Positions 1 through 11,590 of a stretch of DNA of 64,000 bases are shown piece after piece (position 1 is the stretch's first letter; every line of letters starts with the position of its first letter). The translations under genes and the position numbers were made by a program. This DNA is from Lineus longissimus (Eukaryota > Nemertea > Pilidiophora > Heteronemertea > Lineidae), in assembly GCF_910592395.1 (NCBI RefSeq), contig NC_088326.1:5463001-5527000 (forward strand). Direction: 5' to 3'. The notes under the pieces are model-generated. The model ran no database searches. It was not told the origin of the DNA and saw nothing but the letters and a program-made list of their open reading frames with translations.

Positions 1-2171
1 TTTTTAACTGAGTTGATAAGGAAGGGATATTTTGACAACAATTCTGGTCACTTTTTATGGGAAAAATCGCCTTTTCTCACCAGTGTCAGGCTATTGTCCC
101 ATGACCATTGGCTAGCGTATTGCCTATTGCCAATGCCGATCCCCGCCCCCAATTGACGGCATCCTCGATCAACTCCTTTGCTTGTAGCCTGGGGAGGTCA
201 TTTTCAAAAATAGCACATCGCTTGATGGTTTGAATAATGAATACGTTCAAAACGCCAGATGCTTTCTAATGGTATGATCTCCGATCGACGGCTTGTGTTT
301 CTAGTGCAACTTGCACACACACATACAGATGCACTGCTCATCATAATTGCATCAATTTCATGTCGTTATACTGGGAAAAATCACTCAATTTTAAACAGAT
401 TGTATCAACTAGTGGTTTCATTATGGTTCAGTAGAAAGTAATTAATATATATCAACGCAAATGCATTCACATAATCTTTGAATATTTGAGACCCAACCCA
501 ATATATATTTAACACGTCCTGGTAACCACCCTCATACTCCGTAAGCGTTTCTGTCACAAAATATTATAGGTGTCTACCATGACACTTTTGACACGAAGAG
601 ACGAATTTTGTTTGTAACTGACTTCCAATGCAATTGAGGATTAAGGACTGGCTATGATGGTTTTGATTCAATGTATGATCGAATAAGAAAATCTACAAAA
701 AAAAAAGACTCATTGACGTATAAAAAACCTGAGTGATTCATTGGTAGAAACCTTTTCTTCAAACCACATTTTTAACTATAGTTAGGAATTATAGTTTAAA
801 TTGAATTGAATCTGTTTCATCGTTCCCTTATACCATCACTACGTTAGACTACATACACCAGCACTAACCATGTGTGCTGATCATATAACTACATTGTAGA
901 ATAAAAAAGCGCTTTGGGATGGTGTTGGTCACTAGAACTAGCTGGTCTTTTGAATGGCATGTGGATTAATGGCTGAATATCTTTTTGTGGGGATTTCCCA
1001 CATGATATCCTATATCGTACGGTTTTTTTTAAATCTGCAAGATAACAGTTAGAAAAGGATTTACGAAAGAGTAATCCAAAAGTAAGAAGACAACTTTGAC
1101 AATGCGTGCACTATGTTCAACGTTAAAATGCCAAATTAAACGTGTTACGGGAATTTCGATAGCCCGGATCATGGGCGTCCAAATGCGGTGACTAATATAA
1201 CAATAAAAGAGATACAAAAGCTATCATCGGTAGGCCTAGTTATTTCTTATCTACGCAAGCCTTACTATTGAATCTAGGTAACAACTTTATTAACACAATA
1301 TAAAGATAAGTGGCACACACCGTCCAGACTTAGGACGTTAGTCCGAATTAACATTTATATTCAGTCAATGTGCATGTCATTGAAGGATTTCTTGCACTTC
1401 ATACTTCACAGAGTTCAGAGGAAAATATTCTATATTCCGATTTCCGGACTACTATCCGACATAACAGGATGCCTTACCCCGATAATTTAGAAGTCTATCT
1501 CGAAAGAAGAAGGGTGAGTGGGTTTTTTGCATTACTATTCGGTGACGTAAACACGAGAGTCAGAAAAGCGATTGTCTAAAATTGGGTTAAGAGGACCCAG
1601 AAAACACAAAGAAATGGATGCTTGTCCGTGAAAAATCTCATTCTGCCCCCCCCCCGCACGCACCCGACCAGAACCCTAGCTATACGCTCATGTTAAGGTG
1701 TCTGGGCAACAAGAATGTTTTTAGAAATTTTGTTCTCGCAGACGACTTATCATCGAGGACACGAATAATTCTTGGGGACAAATTTTGTTATCCCGTAGCT
1801 ATTATTATTATTAGAATGTTGTTCCAGGTTTACTTAATCCTAAACCCACAAAATAAGAGTGATAATATGATAGTAATTCTGTTATTTCTATGATATGCCA
1901 TCATAGTACACATGCCCAGGGCACTAAAATCATTAGGTTACGTAAACCTTCATTACTACATACAGTTAATATTAAGCTCACCTGGGGGCAAGCTTGTACG
2001 ATTCCGTGGCTTCCGTCGTGGTCTTTCGTCAACCGTTTGTGGAGCACGTTTTGCGACCACTGGGGCTGCATGGCTGAAACTTGGCATGATGGCCGGGTCG
2101 GACGTCCGATCAGATGCGACCAAATTATCATTTTTGTGGTTATTCAATATTGTAATCCCTTAAATTGCATT
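1..2171. other. Region without a recognisable gene
   Basis: I see no gene or repeat family here. The open frames are short, unrelated to each other and lack family motifs. There is a run of ten C at 1646-1655 and a short ATT run near 1802-1814. Confidence 0.6.
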
Positions 2172-2230
2172 TAGTGATCGCCTTGTAATCCAAGGGTTAA
2201 CTGTTCAAATCGCAGTGGCAGCTTTTCCCA
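2172..2230 (+). repeat. tRNA-derived SINE remnant
   Basis: The stretch contains a plausible anticodon arm (CCTTGTAATCCAAGG) followed at once by a T-arm with a box B-like GTTCAAATCGC near 2203-2213 and then GTGGCAGC. This is the usual order in the 3' half of a tRNA-derived SINE head. No acceptable box A half is seen upstream, so it is truncated or strongly diverged. It is not a functional tRNA gene. Confidence 0.45.
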
Positions 2231-2631
2231 CTGTTCTTCTATAGTTTGTTACTTTCCTTTTTAATTTTTAAAGTTAACTTTTTAAAGTTAATAATGTGTT
2301 GTCATTCTCAACAATCAGAGGCATAGGCCTCGTTTCGTGTTGTTCCTTTTTTTGGAAGATATTTTGCCATTTTCAGGCCAGTGGGTTTAGCTGGAGTGAC
2401 AATTTTATGGTGGGTGTATTTGATAAAAGCTACATCACATATCACCCGACTTTTTTTCATTTGACCCACTTTTATAGGTGACAAAGGTCAAACTCTAAAA
2501 TTTCACCGAATGCGTCACGATTTTTACTATTTGACAAACACTCTTCAAATTTGATACATTGACACCAATAAGGCATCTGTTCATATTGACAGAGATTTAC
2601 TGGTTCGGCATTTATTGCATACATTTATGGA

Positions 2632-2871
2632 ATCCTATAGCGAAACGCTTATAAAAATGGGGAGTTTTGAACGGCCCATTTAAAACCTAAAAAGGCGGGA
2701 ACGAGCTTCCATTGATAAATGTTGGCAGTTACGAGTTCCCCTCAGGTAGTTGAATATGTAGTCAATGAGCTGCATGAGCAGTAATCACCAATTTAGTTAG
2801 TATTTTCACCACGTTCAGCTGGTCTATAAAATAAAGACTTGTGCCACGACTGGATCTCTTTAACTTTAATA
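2632..2871 (+). repeat. Dispersed repeat family A, copy 1
   Basis: This copy matches 11308-11590 in the same orientation over most of its length. Both share the start (TAGCGAAA then GCTTATAAAAATGGGGAG), a middle part with GGTAATCACCAA-like sequence, and an end in AATAAAGACTTGT followed by CCACGACTGGATCTCTTTAA. No terminal inverted repeats are visible. The AATAAA near the end would suit a retroposed 3' end, but the class is unknown. Confidence 0.75.
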
Positions 2872-3574
2872 TTTTGAACAGACGACATATGCCATATATA
2901 GCGTTCGTTTGTCTTGTGAGGTGATGCAGTTGTAGTCTTTGTAGTAGGTGTATCCAGTCTCTGACCGATAAAATGCATTCCGAGATCTAAAAATACGCGC
3001 AATTTGATACCGAGTCAAAATCAAACGATATAAAAACCGCGATGATTACAGCCCGAGGCAAAAGTCAATAAGATACACGAATCATCACAGAACAAAGTCG
3101 TTATATTTATGCTTGATAGGTAAATATTGCTTAGTGTGTTACAAAGTGATGTTATTGATATTTTTCCAGCAATCATTTTTTTAATGTACATACCTTTGTG
3201 AGGTGATTCTGAGCCAAATACTCTGCCCACTTTAAGACAGCTCCACCCTAGACGATTGAGGAATAATCATTGCATGAAACTGCACGAAATATCGCCACAG
3301 TCGTATTTCAATATCAGCCTTAGTTGTGAACAATATTTGTTTTACGGTGTTCTTTTTCCAATGCTGGGCTGCTTAAAAGACGCTGAGAACAATGCTAAAA
3401 AGTTAGCAGTATCCGTGAATAAAAGAGTTCTATATCAAGATCAAAATGTTAATATCGTTAACATTCTATTACATCATTTTGTAAATTGTGCCAATGTTGG
3501 CCGGAAGATGCCGGTGGAGTAGTAAAAAATGTCGCCCTGATATAACTCCTCATTCATTCTGATTGTTTATGACA
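2872..3574. other. Region without a recognisable gene
   Basis: An 88-codon open frame on the plus strand (3256-3522) has no motif I recognise. Otherwise I see nothing here. Confidence 0.5.
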
Positions 3575-3723
3575 AGGGCCTGGTGGTTCAAAGCAAGTTT
3601 TGTTACTATCGCTGACGTTAACTTGTCTTGGCGTTATCCCCTTTAGTTAAGTCCTTAGACATGACGTCACGTTAGGTTAACGCCAGCGTTAGTGACAACA
3701 CTTGCTTTGAACAACCGGGCCCT
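3575..3723. mobile_element. MITE with about 48-bp terminal inverted repeats
   Basis: The left arm starts AGGGCCTGGTGGTTCAAAGC. The reverse complement of the right arm starts AGGGCCCGGTTGTTCAAAGC. The arms stay matched through GCAAG, the TGT(C/T)ACTA block and CGCTG-CGTTAAC. The element is 149 bp with a short centre. GGGCC termini suit PIF/Harbinger-like MITEs, but I could not find a clear TTA/TAA target duplication, so the superfamily is open. A diverged one-arm relative lies at 6515-6571. Confidence 0.8.
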
Positions 3724-4025
3724 GGTTCTATATATATTTCCCCAATTAGCCACCTATCGGCAAATTTTGGATAAAAACGTGAACTTTGACACGGATTTCT
3801 TGTCGCGTCGTGCAAGTCATGCACAAATCGTGGTGTGTTACAATTAGCACTGTCGATCACATCGCAAGTTCGTTGCAACAGTTGCATGTCAGCTGGCGTT
3901 ATCTTAATATGTCCGAAAATGAATCCCGATGAGTACCAATCGCCCAAATCGTGAACTTCTGGTTTGGTTTTTAATGTAGAGGTGACTTTAATTAATCTGA
4001 CTGTTTCCAACAAGTCATTTTGTGG
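3724..4025 (-). other. Protein-like open segment next to the MITE, unrecognised
   Basis: On the minus strand a frame stays open for about 100 codons from 4025 down to the MITE at 3575-3723. The MITE supplies its last residues and stop. The frame has no Met at its start; an AG (TTCATTAG-like) just upstream could be a splice acceptor. The composition is varied and not low-complexity (for example VHDLGDWYSSGFIFGH), but I recognise no domain. It could be an old exon or simply chance. Confidence 0.2.
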
Positions 4026-4773
4026 CTAATGAAGCGCAAAATTGGCGAGAATAAAACAAGGTGTTTCAGAAGTGAGTTTTATTTTGTGCCTGCTTATGTT
4101 ATCTTTGCATGAGGTTTGTTTTATGCCGCTTTATAAATGTTAGACCCGTAAAATCGCCGTGACTAGTAAAAATTTACACGAGGAGAATATCAAAATATCG
4201 AATTTGCTGGCGAGTCATCACTCGTCAGTTCTTTTGAGAAATGATAGATGGAGCGGCAGTTGTTCCTTTAACAAGCCATATTCCATTGCTTCTCCAATAA
4301 AACTGTTATCTCTTCAGGCCGAGCAACTTAATTCTTCGGTTGACGTACAAACTTGAAGCGGTATTTTTACTTGAAACATGAGTTGCGCGTGTAAAAAAAT
4401 GTGCTGCAGCTTTGTACGACGTTAGGGCGTTATGGGCGGTTCGATTTACGAATATAGATAATAGAATCGCATTTTGATACAACATCAAAGGCGAAACAAG
4501 TGGTTCATGAGATATGAATCATGATATTAACATTATGACATATCATCCGATTAATTTGCAGAGACGCGATGTCTTCGTTGCTTTCCCATATTTTCAAAGC
4601 ACAAAGGCCGAAGGCTATTTCTATTGTTTATGCTCTCACTGTATATTTCAACATTCCCCGATAACAAGAATTAAGAAAGACTAACCTTTATTTATAAAGA
4701 CTAACCTTTATTTATTCTTGCTTATAGCAAGGTATCACAATATAAAACCAGTGTCTTGCATTTGACCTGGCCT
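4026..4773. other. Region without a recognisable gene; small tandem duplication
   Basis: The 20-bp unit AAAGACTAACCTTTATTTAT occurs twice in direct tandem at about 4675-4714. The rest shows no gene or repeat I can identify. Confidence 0.5.
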
Positions 4774-5013
4774 CATTAATAATGTGACGCATTTATATAG
4801 CGCTCCTCAGTAACGTAACTGTTAAAGCGCTGTGGGATATCAAATTATTACTCCGGTCTCCACAGAAATCAATCAGGGATTTCAAGGAGCAACCAGAAGG
4901 CGCTCACTTAAACTTGACCAGTCAGGGAAGCAAGGAGTGACTCGGCGGGGGGTCGAACCCACGACCTCCTGATCATGAGGCCGACTCTCTTCCACTGCGC
5001 TACCGCTGCCCCC
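4774..5013 (-). repeat. tRNA-derived SINE, near full length
   Basis: Read on the minus strand, the element starts at 5013 with GGGGGCAGCGG. It has box A TAGCGCAGTGG (4992-5002) and box B-like GGGTTCGACCC (about 4950-4960), spaced as in a tRNA. It then runs into a body that ends with GCGCTATATAAATGCG and an ATTATTAATG tail near 4774. A tRNA head, an unrelated body and an AT-rich simple tail are the standard SINE layout; such elements are copied by a partner LINE. The acceptor stem is not good enough for a working tRNA. No clear target-site duplication was found. Confidence 0.85.
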
Positions 5014-5256
5014 ATTACGTTTTCTCTTGCCGGTTTCGGCATATCGACCCTTTATGAAAGTTGTTTCGTGGGGTTAATGTCATCAAAATTTGCCCTCTTA
5101 TAACCATTTGATAATGTAGTCGAAGAAAAGAAGCTAGGCCAAGGTGTGAGTGGACATTGTTAAAATAAAATATACCATGTATTGGGCCAGGCCTAAATTC
5201 TTTTGACAGCGAGGTAAGGGGCAAAACAACTTCATGTTCGTTGCGTCACCTTGAGA
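5014..5256. other. Region without a recognisable gene
   Basis: A short gap between the SINE and a MITE. I see nothing supportable. Confidence 0.5.
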
Positions 5257-5577
5257 ATATGGTAGGTGGGAGGGGACATAAATCAGAATTAGTCGGCCGA
5301 TACCCGACCGACAACTTGTAAATATGCAGCAGGTTAACATCCGCCGTAAAACGAAGAAAATATACCGTCCTCTGATCTTCTCCTGATTGGGCGAGACGGA
5401 TTTTTTTGCGGGAGGTATTTTTGCGGGAGGTATTTTTGCGGGAGGTTTATGTGGTAGGTATTATATGTATCGGCCGATTAATTCGACGCGGTCGGTATTT
5501 TACCGGCCGATTACTTCTGATTTATGTCCTCTCCCGCCTACCATAATATGTATGTCCTCTCCCGCCTACCATTATGC
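5257..5577. mobile_element. Foldback MITE with internal tandem repeats
   Basis: The left arm (5257-5310; TATGGTAGGTGGGAGGGGAC, then ATAAATCAGAA and TCGGCCG) is matched by the reverse complement of the right arm (about 5485-5547). The outer end of the right arm is duplicated directly (TATGTCCTCTCCCGCCTACC occurs at about 5523 and 5552). Inside are three direct copies of a 15-bp unit (GCGGGAGGTATTTTT; starts 5408, 5423, 5438). A second, inner CGGCCGATTA pair adds another fold. The superfamily is unclear. Confidence 0.75.
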
Positions 5578-5669
5578 TGAACCCATGCTCAACGGCACCA
5601 AGGGCTACTCGGCTTCCGCTGTGGAAGCAGCTACTGAATGCATCGATTCTGGTTATCTTCGAACTCTGA

Positions 5670-5760
5670 CCTGAAAAAACGGACTGAGTGAGATTTGAAT
5701 CGACAACCTTGCACCCTGGGGTCCAGCATTTAAACAATATTACAAAGTACAATCGCGCAC
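5670..5760 (-). repeat. Possible tRNA-derived SINE remnant
   Basis: On the minus strand a T-arm-like GGTTGTCGATTCAAATC (about 5691-5707) follows a possible anticodon arm (GCTGGACCCCAGGGTGC). No convincing box A is found upstream, so this is at best a decayed SINE head. Confidence 0.3.
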
Positions 5761-6514
5761 CGATGAGCTCTTGGTCTAGTATATCGATGATACTGAATAA
5801 TTCACACTAATAAGACAGAGTGTCCTTTCGCAAGTATTCCCAACACAAATATATACAGCACATATTTTGGACATATTTTATTTACAAAGATTCAATTAGC
5901 GCTTCTTACATTATTTTTGTCGTACGCAGATTGAAAGAGACGTCATATAATGCGTTCCTTAAAAGCTTTGCTCCTTATTTATAGTGGGTCGTATCTTCAT
6001 CAATGATTACCGATGCCGTCGAGACATCTGCTTTTGTGTTGAAATTGGCAGGTGGGTTGAGTTGATGAGGAAGCGAATTTTCATACATCAGAATTTTGTG
6101 AGTGCATTGCATGTTATAATAAAATCATGAATCAATATGACCCGTATCATCAGTAAACAAAACTGTGTCTGGCCGGGTAATTGTGTAGGTACGGCACGAT
6201 TTATGTTGCGTGGTATCTCTCTGTCTAGCAAAAAGAGCACTGTTATTCAAAACAAGGTTGTGAATAAAACTGGCGTTTTAAAACATACAAATGTAATTTG
6301 GTGTTTTTTCGAACGGTGCAAGCGAAGGAGAGATAACAGTAATAATAGTAATAATGAATATTTTATTGCCTCCTAAAAGAAGATATTTACAGTACGGTAC
6401 ACAATGAGCACAACAGTTTTTCCCATAATAGTTACATAAAATTTAAAGCATTAAAATATGGGCATAGACATACCACCATCATGATCAGAACAACTTGAGC
6501 AATCATCTGGTCAC
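5761..6514. other. Region without a recognisable gene
   Basis: A short TAA/TAG-type simple repeat lies at about 6338-6360 (AGTAATAATAGTAATAATGA). Nothing else is identified. Confidence 0.5.
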
Positions 6515-6571
6515 CAGGTTAAGTTGACCCCAGCCCGCGTTGGTGACAAAATTTGTTTTTGAACAGTCCGG
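6515..6571. mobile_element. One-arm fragment related to the 3575-3723 MITE
   Basis: AGGTTAAGTTGACCCCAGC, then CGTTGGTGACAAAATTTG and TTTTTGAACAGTCCGG, parallels the right arm of the MITE at 3575-3723 (GGTTAACGCCAGCGTTAGTG, then ACAACACTTGCTTTGAACAA). No opposing arm is present. Confidence 0.5.
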
Positions 6572-7420
6572 ATGTGTGTTTTTTTTTCATTTCAGGAGAA
6601 TTAGGACACAATACATGTAATTTTTAAAATTTAGTATATAAAAAGGCAAATAAAATTGTTATTTCAAATTTTCCTCCTTGAAGCTTGGTGCACTTATGCA
6701 TTGGGGCCACCCGATTAGAGTCCCATGGCTTTCCTCCACTGGTTCGTAAGCATATGCTTAATTCAACTTTGAAAATGAATTGCCCATATTAAGATTTGAT
6801 TAATCATGGGGAACACGTGCTCCTTAAATACCAAGGTCGCACTGATTGCATTACAGCACTTAAAAACAAACAGTTTTGTCCAAAACGCCCAATTTGCGAA
6901 TTGAATTCCTATTGTAATTGGCATTTTGTTTTCGGGGATCAGATGAAGAATACTGAATGCCATTAATACATTTACCCTTGGGGAATTTTAATGTTACACT
7001 TGATCGATGTTACATGACTGAGTGCAACATTGCCACACGTAGTCTCATATTAGCTATCGGCTTTTTCATAGGTAAAGGTCGCCGTCCGCTGTGGGCCGCT
7101 GTGCGAAAACTTCTCCGCCGATTTCGTCAAAGTTTGTTTTTCATTAATTTTTGGAACTAAGAAGATTTTTACATTTTGGTAAACATAGTGACGATTTTTC
7201 TCGTACATATTCGTGTACATTGACGTAGCGCATTGATTTTGAACATTTCCCGCTCTGTACTGCTTATTTCTGGACAAATGTAGATGATACCTTCAAGTTA
7301 TTTGATCAAGTATTTTGTCGCACAGCAGCACAAAAGCACAGAGACATTTAGTTATGAATCCGAATATGTAGCAGAAGTAAACGTATTACATTGTCCAGTA
7401 TTACCATGACCTGCGATATT
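6572..7420. other. Region without a recognisable gene
   Basis: Only short, unmotivated open frames are present. I see nothing supportable. Confidence 0.5.
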
Positions 7421-7578
7421 CAGAAGAACCTCTCTATTAAGGACGCCCTCGGGACTAACAAGTGCTGCCCTTAATAGAGAGTTGTCCTGTTTACAGAGGT
7501 CAAATTGAATGGAAAAAAAAATTGTGACCAAAACTAGTGTCCTTAATAGAGAGGTGTCCGCTAAGTAAGGTTTTACTG
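7421..7578. mobile_element. Tigger/pogo-type MITE, copy 1
   Basis: The left end reads CAGAAGAACCTCTCTATTAA. The right end, read inward on the other strand, is CAGTAAAACCTTACTTAGCG. The interior shares ACAAGTGCTG, AGGTCAAATTGAATGGAA and ACCAAAACTAGTGTC with the copy at 40624-40799. CAGTAGAACC-type ends flanked by TA are the hallmark of Tigger-like (pogo, Tc1/mariner superfamily) non-autonomous elements. The right flank has TA (7579-7580); the left TA has decayed to TT. Confidence 0.85.
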
Positions 7579-10060
7579 TACAATCTTTTAGACCAAGCCT
7601 TTGTGCGTTGAGACAAATTGTGCCAAACTGTGCCATTCGTTGCGCGGCTTAAAGAGAAAGGAGCTAATTATAATAACCAGAACCCTGGTAATCAAAGACG
7701 ATTGCTAATTGATTCGTGACGTCTTGCTGCGAGCACAATCATACATTATATCCTATGAATCGAGGAAGATTTACTTAGGGGTTTTTAATGCCCGAGCAAT
7801 TGCAAAAGCTGCTTTGTCTATGAAAGAAACCCCCATCAGGAGATTATCAGAGGTGGAAAAGTGCATTTCGCCCGAAAAAAATCGTTTATTGTCGATGCAC
7901 GCGGCAATATACTCCATCATACCAAAGAAAGACCCGTCTTTTTACTATTCAGTTAGCTGATGAGTTCACCTCGTTTTTCAAAGATACACGAGTGTTATTC
8001 AAAACAAATCCACTTACGGAAGAAAAACACTGACTTGGCGTCGTTCAGTAATGGACGCAATTTCCTGCCAGAGTTCAGTGATTCTTCGCCCTGGAGTTCA
8101 TCAAGGTTAGTCGATAGGAGCTCCATTCAGTTTGATGATAGGTTTAACCCTTAATCGTGTCGATGGTAACGCACCAAAATTGCTAATCTTTTACTAAGAC
8201 TTGTTATTCACATAGCGCACTGCCGGTTCCTTTGGTTCCATCGTTTTCAGGGAGAAAGAAACACATGTTCCGTAAAACCGGCTCTGTCGTTCTATCTATG
8301 TTTCAGCTACTTTTTGGCCAAAATGGCATATGAAGCATTTTGCATACCGCCGATAGGTGAGGAAAGTCATATTTAATGGCGTCTTTGTTTAAATTATCTG
8401 ACCAACCTGGTTCCTGCGTATAGTCTCATTTTGATGACAAGTGAGTGAATCACTTCCACTGCAACAGCCTGAAAAGACATAATAAGATTTCCGAAAGCTT
8501 CTCAGATTCATTTTCCAATAATGAACAAAGGAACAAACATGATACAATATTGGAGAAAATATCGGAAACGACAGGGATAGGATGATTTCACTGTTGACGA
8601 ACATTCATCAAAAGAACTGACAGGCGTATCTGAATTTTCCCTTGTCAGAGAACGGCCCCTGGACTGTCCAGAAAAAGCATGTTGTGTTGAGCGAAAGGGG
8701 AACTGCATTGTTCGGTCCGAGTTTGACATATACTGTGTGTGCTCAGTTAAATGAGACGAGACATTTACTATGTATGCTTAGTTAAACCTGAGTCTTTCAA
8801 TAGACTCTGGCAAATCAACACATGTCTAGGAGAGGTTACTTTTGGCGAAACACTAGATTCTGTATTCATTCACATTTGACATTTGCATAATGTTTTCTAC
8901 TGTTTATTTGTGACTGTTGATTTTCTGGCCGCAGATGATGATTCCTATAGTCGTGATCGAGCTTTTTTAACTGAGTGCCTAAAGTAAATCGGGCTTTAGA
9001 CTTGATTTGACTGTGTAACCTACCAGCCTGTCTTTCGAAACTGTAAAGTGCAGAGTCCAATAGCGATGCACAGACCATCTAATCCAGCAAGATAGGACAT
9101 CGACGAGACGTTTCGAGGGAAATTCCGATCTTGGGGCTTTGTGTGCCAACTGTTCAAACCGACATTCGAAGACAGTCTAATAGTGCCAATGCCTAGTAAG
9201 CAATGTCTTACTTAATATTATCTGACAAAAAACCCCAAATATTGACGATTTTCATTCAAATTGGTGGATAACAAAATTTCCTGTGGGTTTTTCCCATCAA
9301 AAAAATATTTTCACGAAATCCCGCAAAATAGCGGTTTGAAGTATTTTTTATGACACCAAGCAAAAATTTGCAGTGATTTACATGGACACCCTTTAACGCA
9401 GGAGCAAAATACACATTCATGATTTATTACATTGCCATTGACGCCCAGATTCCCTAGCTGTCCTCGAAGCGTCAGCGCCTTTCGGCGAGCGCGGGTTGCG
9501 ATGGTTTGTTAGAAACCTCAGTAGCAATTACTTTCCCAGCTAATGTTAACTCGACAAGTCTTGATATTTTCCCCGGACTGGCCTACGTCACTAATGGGGT
9601 ATGTTCAACCCATCCTATTTTGTTGAAAAATTGCCTTGCTGTCATCTTTTTAAGCATACAATCCTTTAGTTGGTCTACTGCTCTACTTACCTATTGCTGT
9701 GCTGCAACAACCTACTCATGACCTCATGATCAAAACTGGTATCTTTTTCATCATATCCCAGCCAACCCGCTGTCCCACGAAACCAGACTCATGGGAGCTG
9801 TATTTCACGGAACACTTCACAAAGATCTCAAACAACCTGGCGTAACTATGGCAACCTGCATATGACGTCAGAAAGGTGTACTGTCACCGTTCGGTTAGCA
9901 CGTTTCACAATCTATAGCGACGCAGTGAGGGATTTGGGATATAAATTATTAATGGTGTGACAATCACGGTAAAAGAACAGGATTAGGGAAATTACGCGTG
10001 AAAATCGCCTTAAATTCTTTATCATTGCGGTGGTCGGATGATGCTATAAGGTACATGCTG
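7579..10060. other. Region without a recognisable gene
   Basis: About 2.5 kb with short open frames only (for example 7709-7960 and 9506-9721 on the plus strand). None has a family motif, and I see no repeat. Confidence 0.55.
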
Positions 10061-10608
10061 GGTACCAACCAACACACTTTAGGTGGTTTAGCTCCGAGAA
10101 GGTTACTAATGAATGCACTTGACGTGGAAGCTACAAGGCATTTACCAATCAACGCACTGGGCTTGGTCTAGCTACGAGAGAGTCACTAATCAACACACTT
10201 TGGGTGGTTTAGCAAAAGGGAATAACCAATCAACGCACGTGGGGTGGTTTAACTATAAGAAAATTACCAATCAACGCACTTCTGGGTGGTTTTACTATAC
10301 GGTAATGACCAATCAACGCACGTGGGGTGGTTTAACTATAAGGTAATTACCAATCAACGCACTTGGTGTAGTTTAACTATAAGGGAATTACCAATCAACG
10401 CACGTGGGGTGGTTTAACTATAAGGGAATTACCAATCAACGCACGTGGGGTGGTTTAACTATAAGGTAATGGCCAATCAACGCACATGGGGTGGCTTAAC
10501 TATAATGTAAATACCAATCAACGCACTTGGTGTAGTTTAACTGTAATGTAAATTACAAATCTATGCACTTGGTGAGGTTCAGCTGTAAAGAAATGCCAGT
10601 TAACGCAC
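10061..10608 (+). repeat. 41-bp minisatellite, about 13 copies
   Basis: Units of the form ACCAATCAACGCACGTGGGG + TGGTTTAACTATAAGG + GAATT follow each other directly. Adjacent central units (for example starts 10390 and 10431) are exactly 41 bp apart and almost identical. The outer units at both ends are progressively diverged (for example CCAACCAACACACTTTAGGT at the left). The array carries no spacers. A 77-codon open frame across 10113-10346 is a by-product of the repeat. Confidence 0.95.
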
Positions 10609-11307
10609 AGACATAAGATATGCGTGCATTGCAGCATTTTCCTTGGACACCATACACCGTACTAGATGCACAATGCACAGTTCAGCACAATCTTTTAACT
10701 CTGACATTACCGCACAAAAGCATTGCATATTCGATTCTTTGAAGACTTCCCCGCAATTGGTAGCCCTTAATCGATGACAAGTTACTTCTTTCGGAAAACC
10801 TGTTCTCGGCAATTGCCTACGCGGAATCATCTATCTTTCGGTTATCCTGTTTTCGTTATTTATTCGTACATTCTATTGGCAGGCTGTCCAGACCTGGGCA
10901 GCATAGAAACGGATTTTGCCAAAAGATATATGTGTGCTTTGCGTCGCATTTGTCAATTTTTCATTTGACTCTGAGGAGGCGGTGATCATGAAAGGCTCGG
11001 CCCCGATCCATTGATGTCATCGACTGAGCATCGATATTTCCAAAACAGTAAAATATATCCAAATCGCGTTACCATGAGGATACATTTTATTATCATCCTG
11101 CTGATTGACTTTGTACACAGTGTCGGTTGTAAGGTTCATAATGTTCAGGCTATTTTCAGATCTTGGCAAGCCCGATATAGGCTTCAAAGTCGAATTTGTT
11201 AAGAAATCAAAATGATCTTACTTATGCTGGTGACTTATGGCAGAGCGAGTGCTATAAACGTGAGAACCACTACAAAGGATCATTTCTGTAGGCTATACCT
11301 TGTTAAA
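10609..11307. other. Region without a recognisable gene
   Basis: Short open frames only. Nothing identified. Confidence 0.5.
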
Positions 11308-11590
11308 GGAAACCTGTAGCGAAAAGCTTATAAAAATGGGGAGATTTGAACGGCCCGGTTGAAACCTAAAGCGGAGATAAGCTTCCAGTGATGAATATTA
11401 GCAGGTTTGAGTTACCCAAGGTAGTTGATTATGTGAGCTGAGCATCTGGGTAACATTGCATAACGTTGCATAAAATTACTGACTCCAGTCAATGGACTGC
11501 ATAAGAGGTAATCACCAACTTAGTTATTTTTACTACATTCAGCTAGTCTAAATAAAGACTTGTACCACGACTGGATCTCTTTAATTATAT
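11308..11590 (+). repeat. Dispersed repeat family A, copy 2
   Basis: Same orientation as 2632-2871. It shares the TAGCGAAAAGCTTATAAAAA-type start and the AATAAAGACTTGT plus CCACGACTGGATCTCTTTAA end. It carries an extra internal stretch near 11440-11490 (including a CATTGCATAACGTTGCATAA duplication) that copy 1 lacks. Confidence 0.75.

Noticed and set aside
4940-5013. Functional tRNA gene
   Set aside because: Boxes A and B are good, but the acceptor stem does not pair well and the sequence continues into a SINE body and tail.
10061-10608. CRISPR-like array
   Set aside because: Units of 41 bp are directly adjacent without spacers, the genome is eukaryotic, and no cas-like gene is present. It is a minisatellite.
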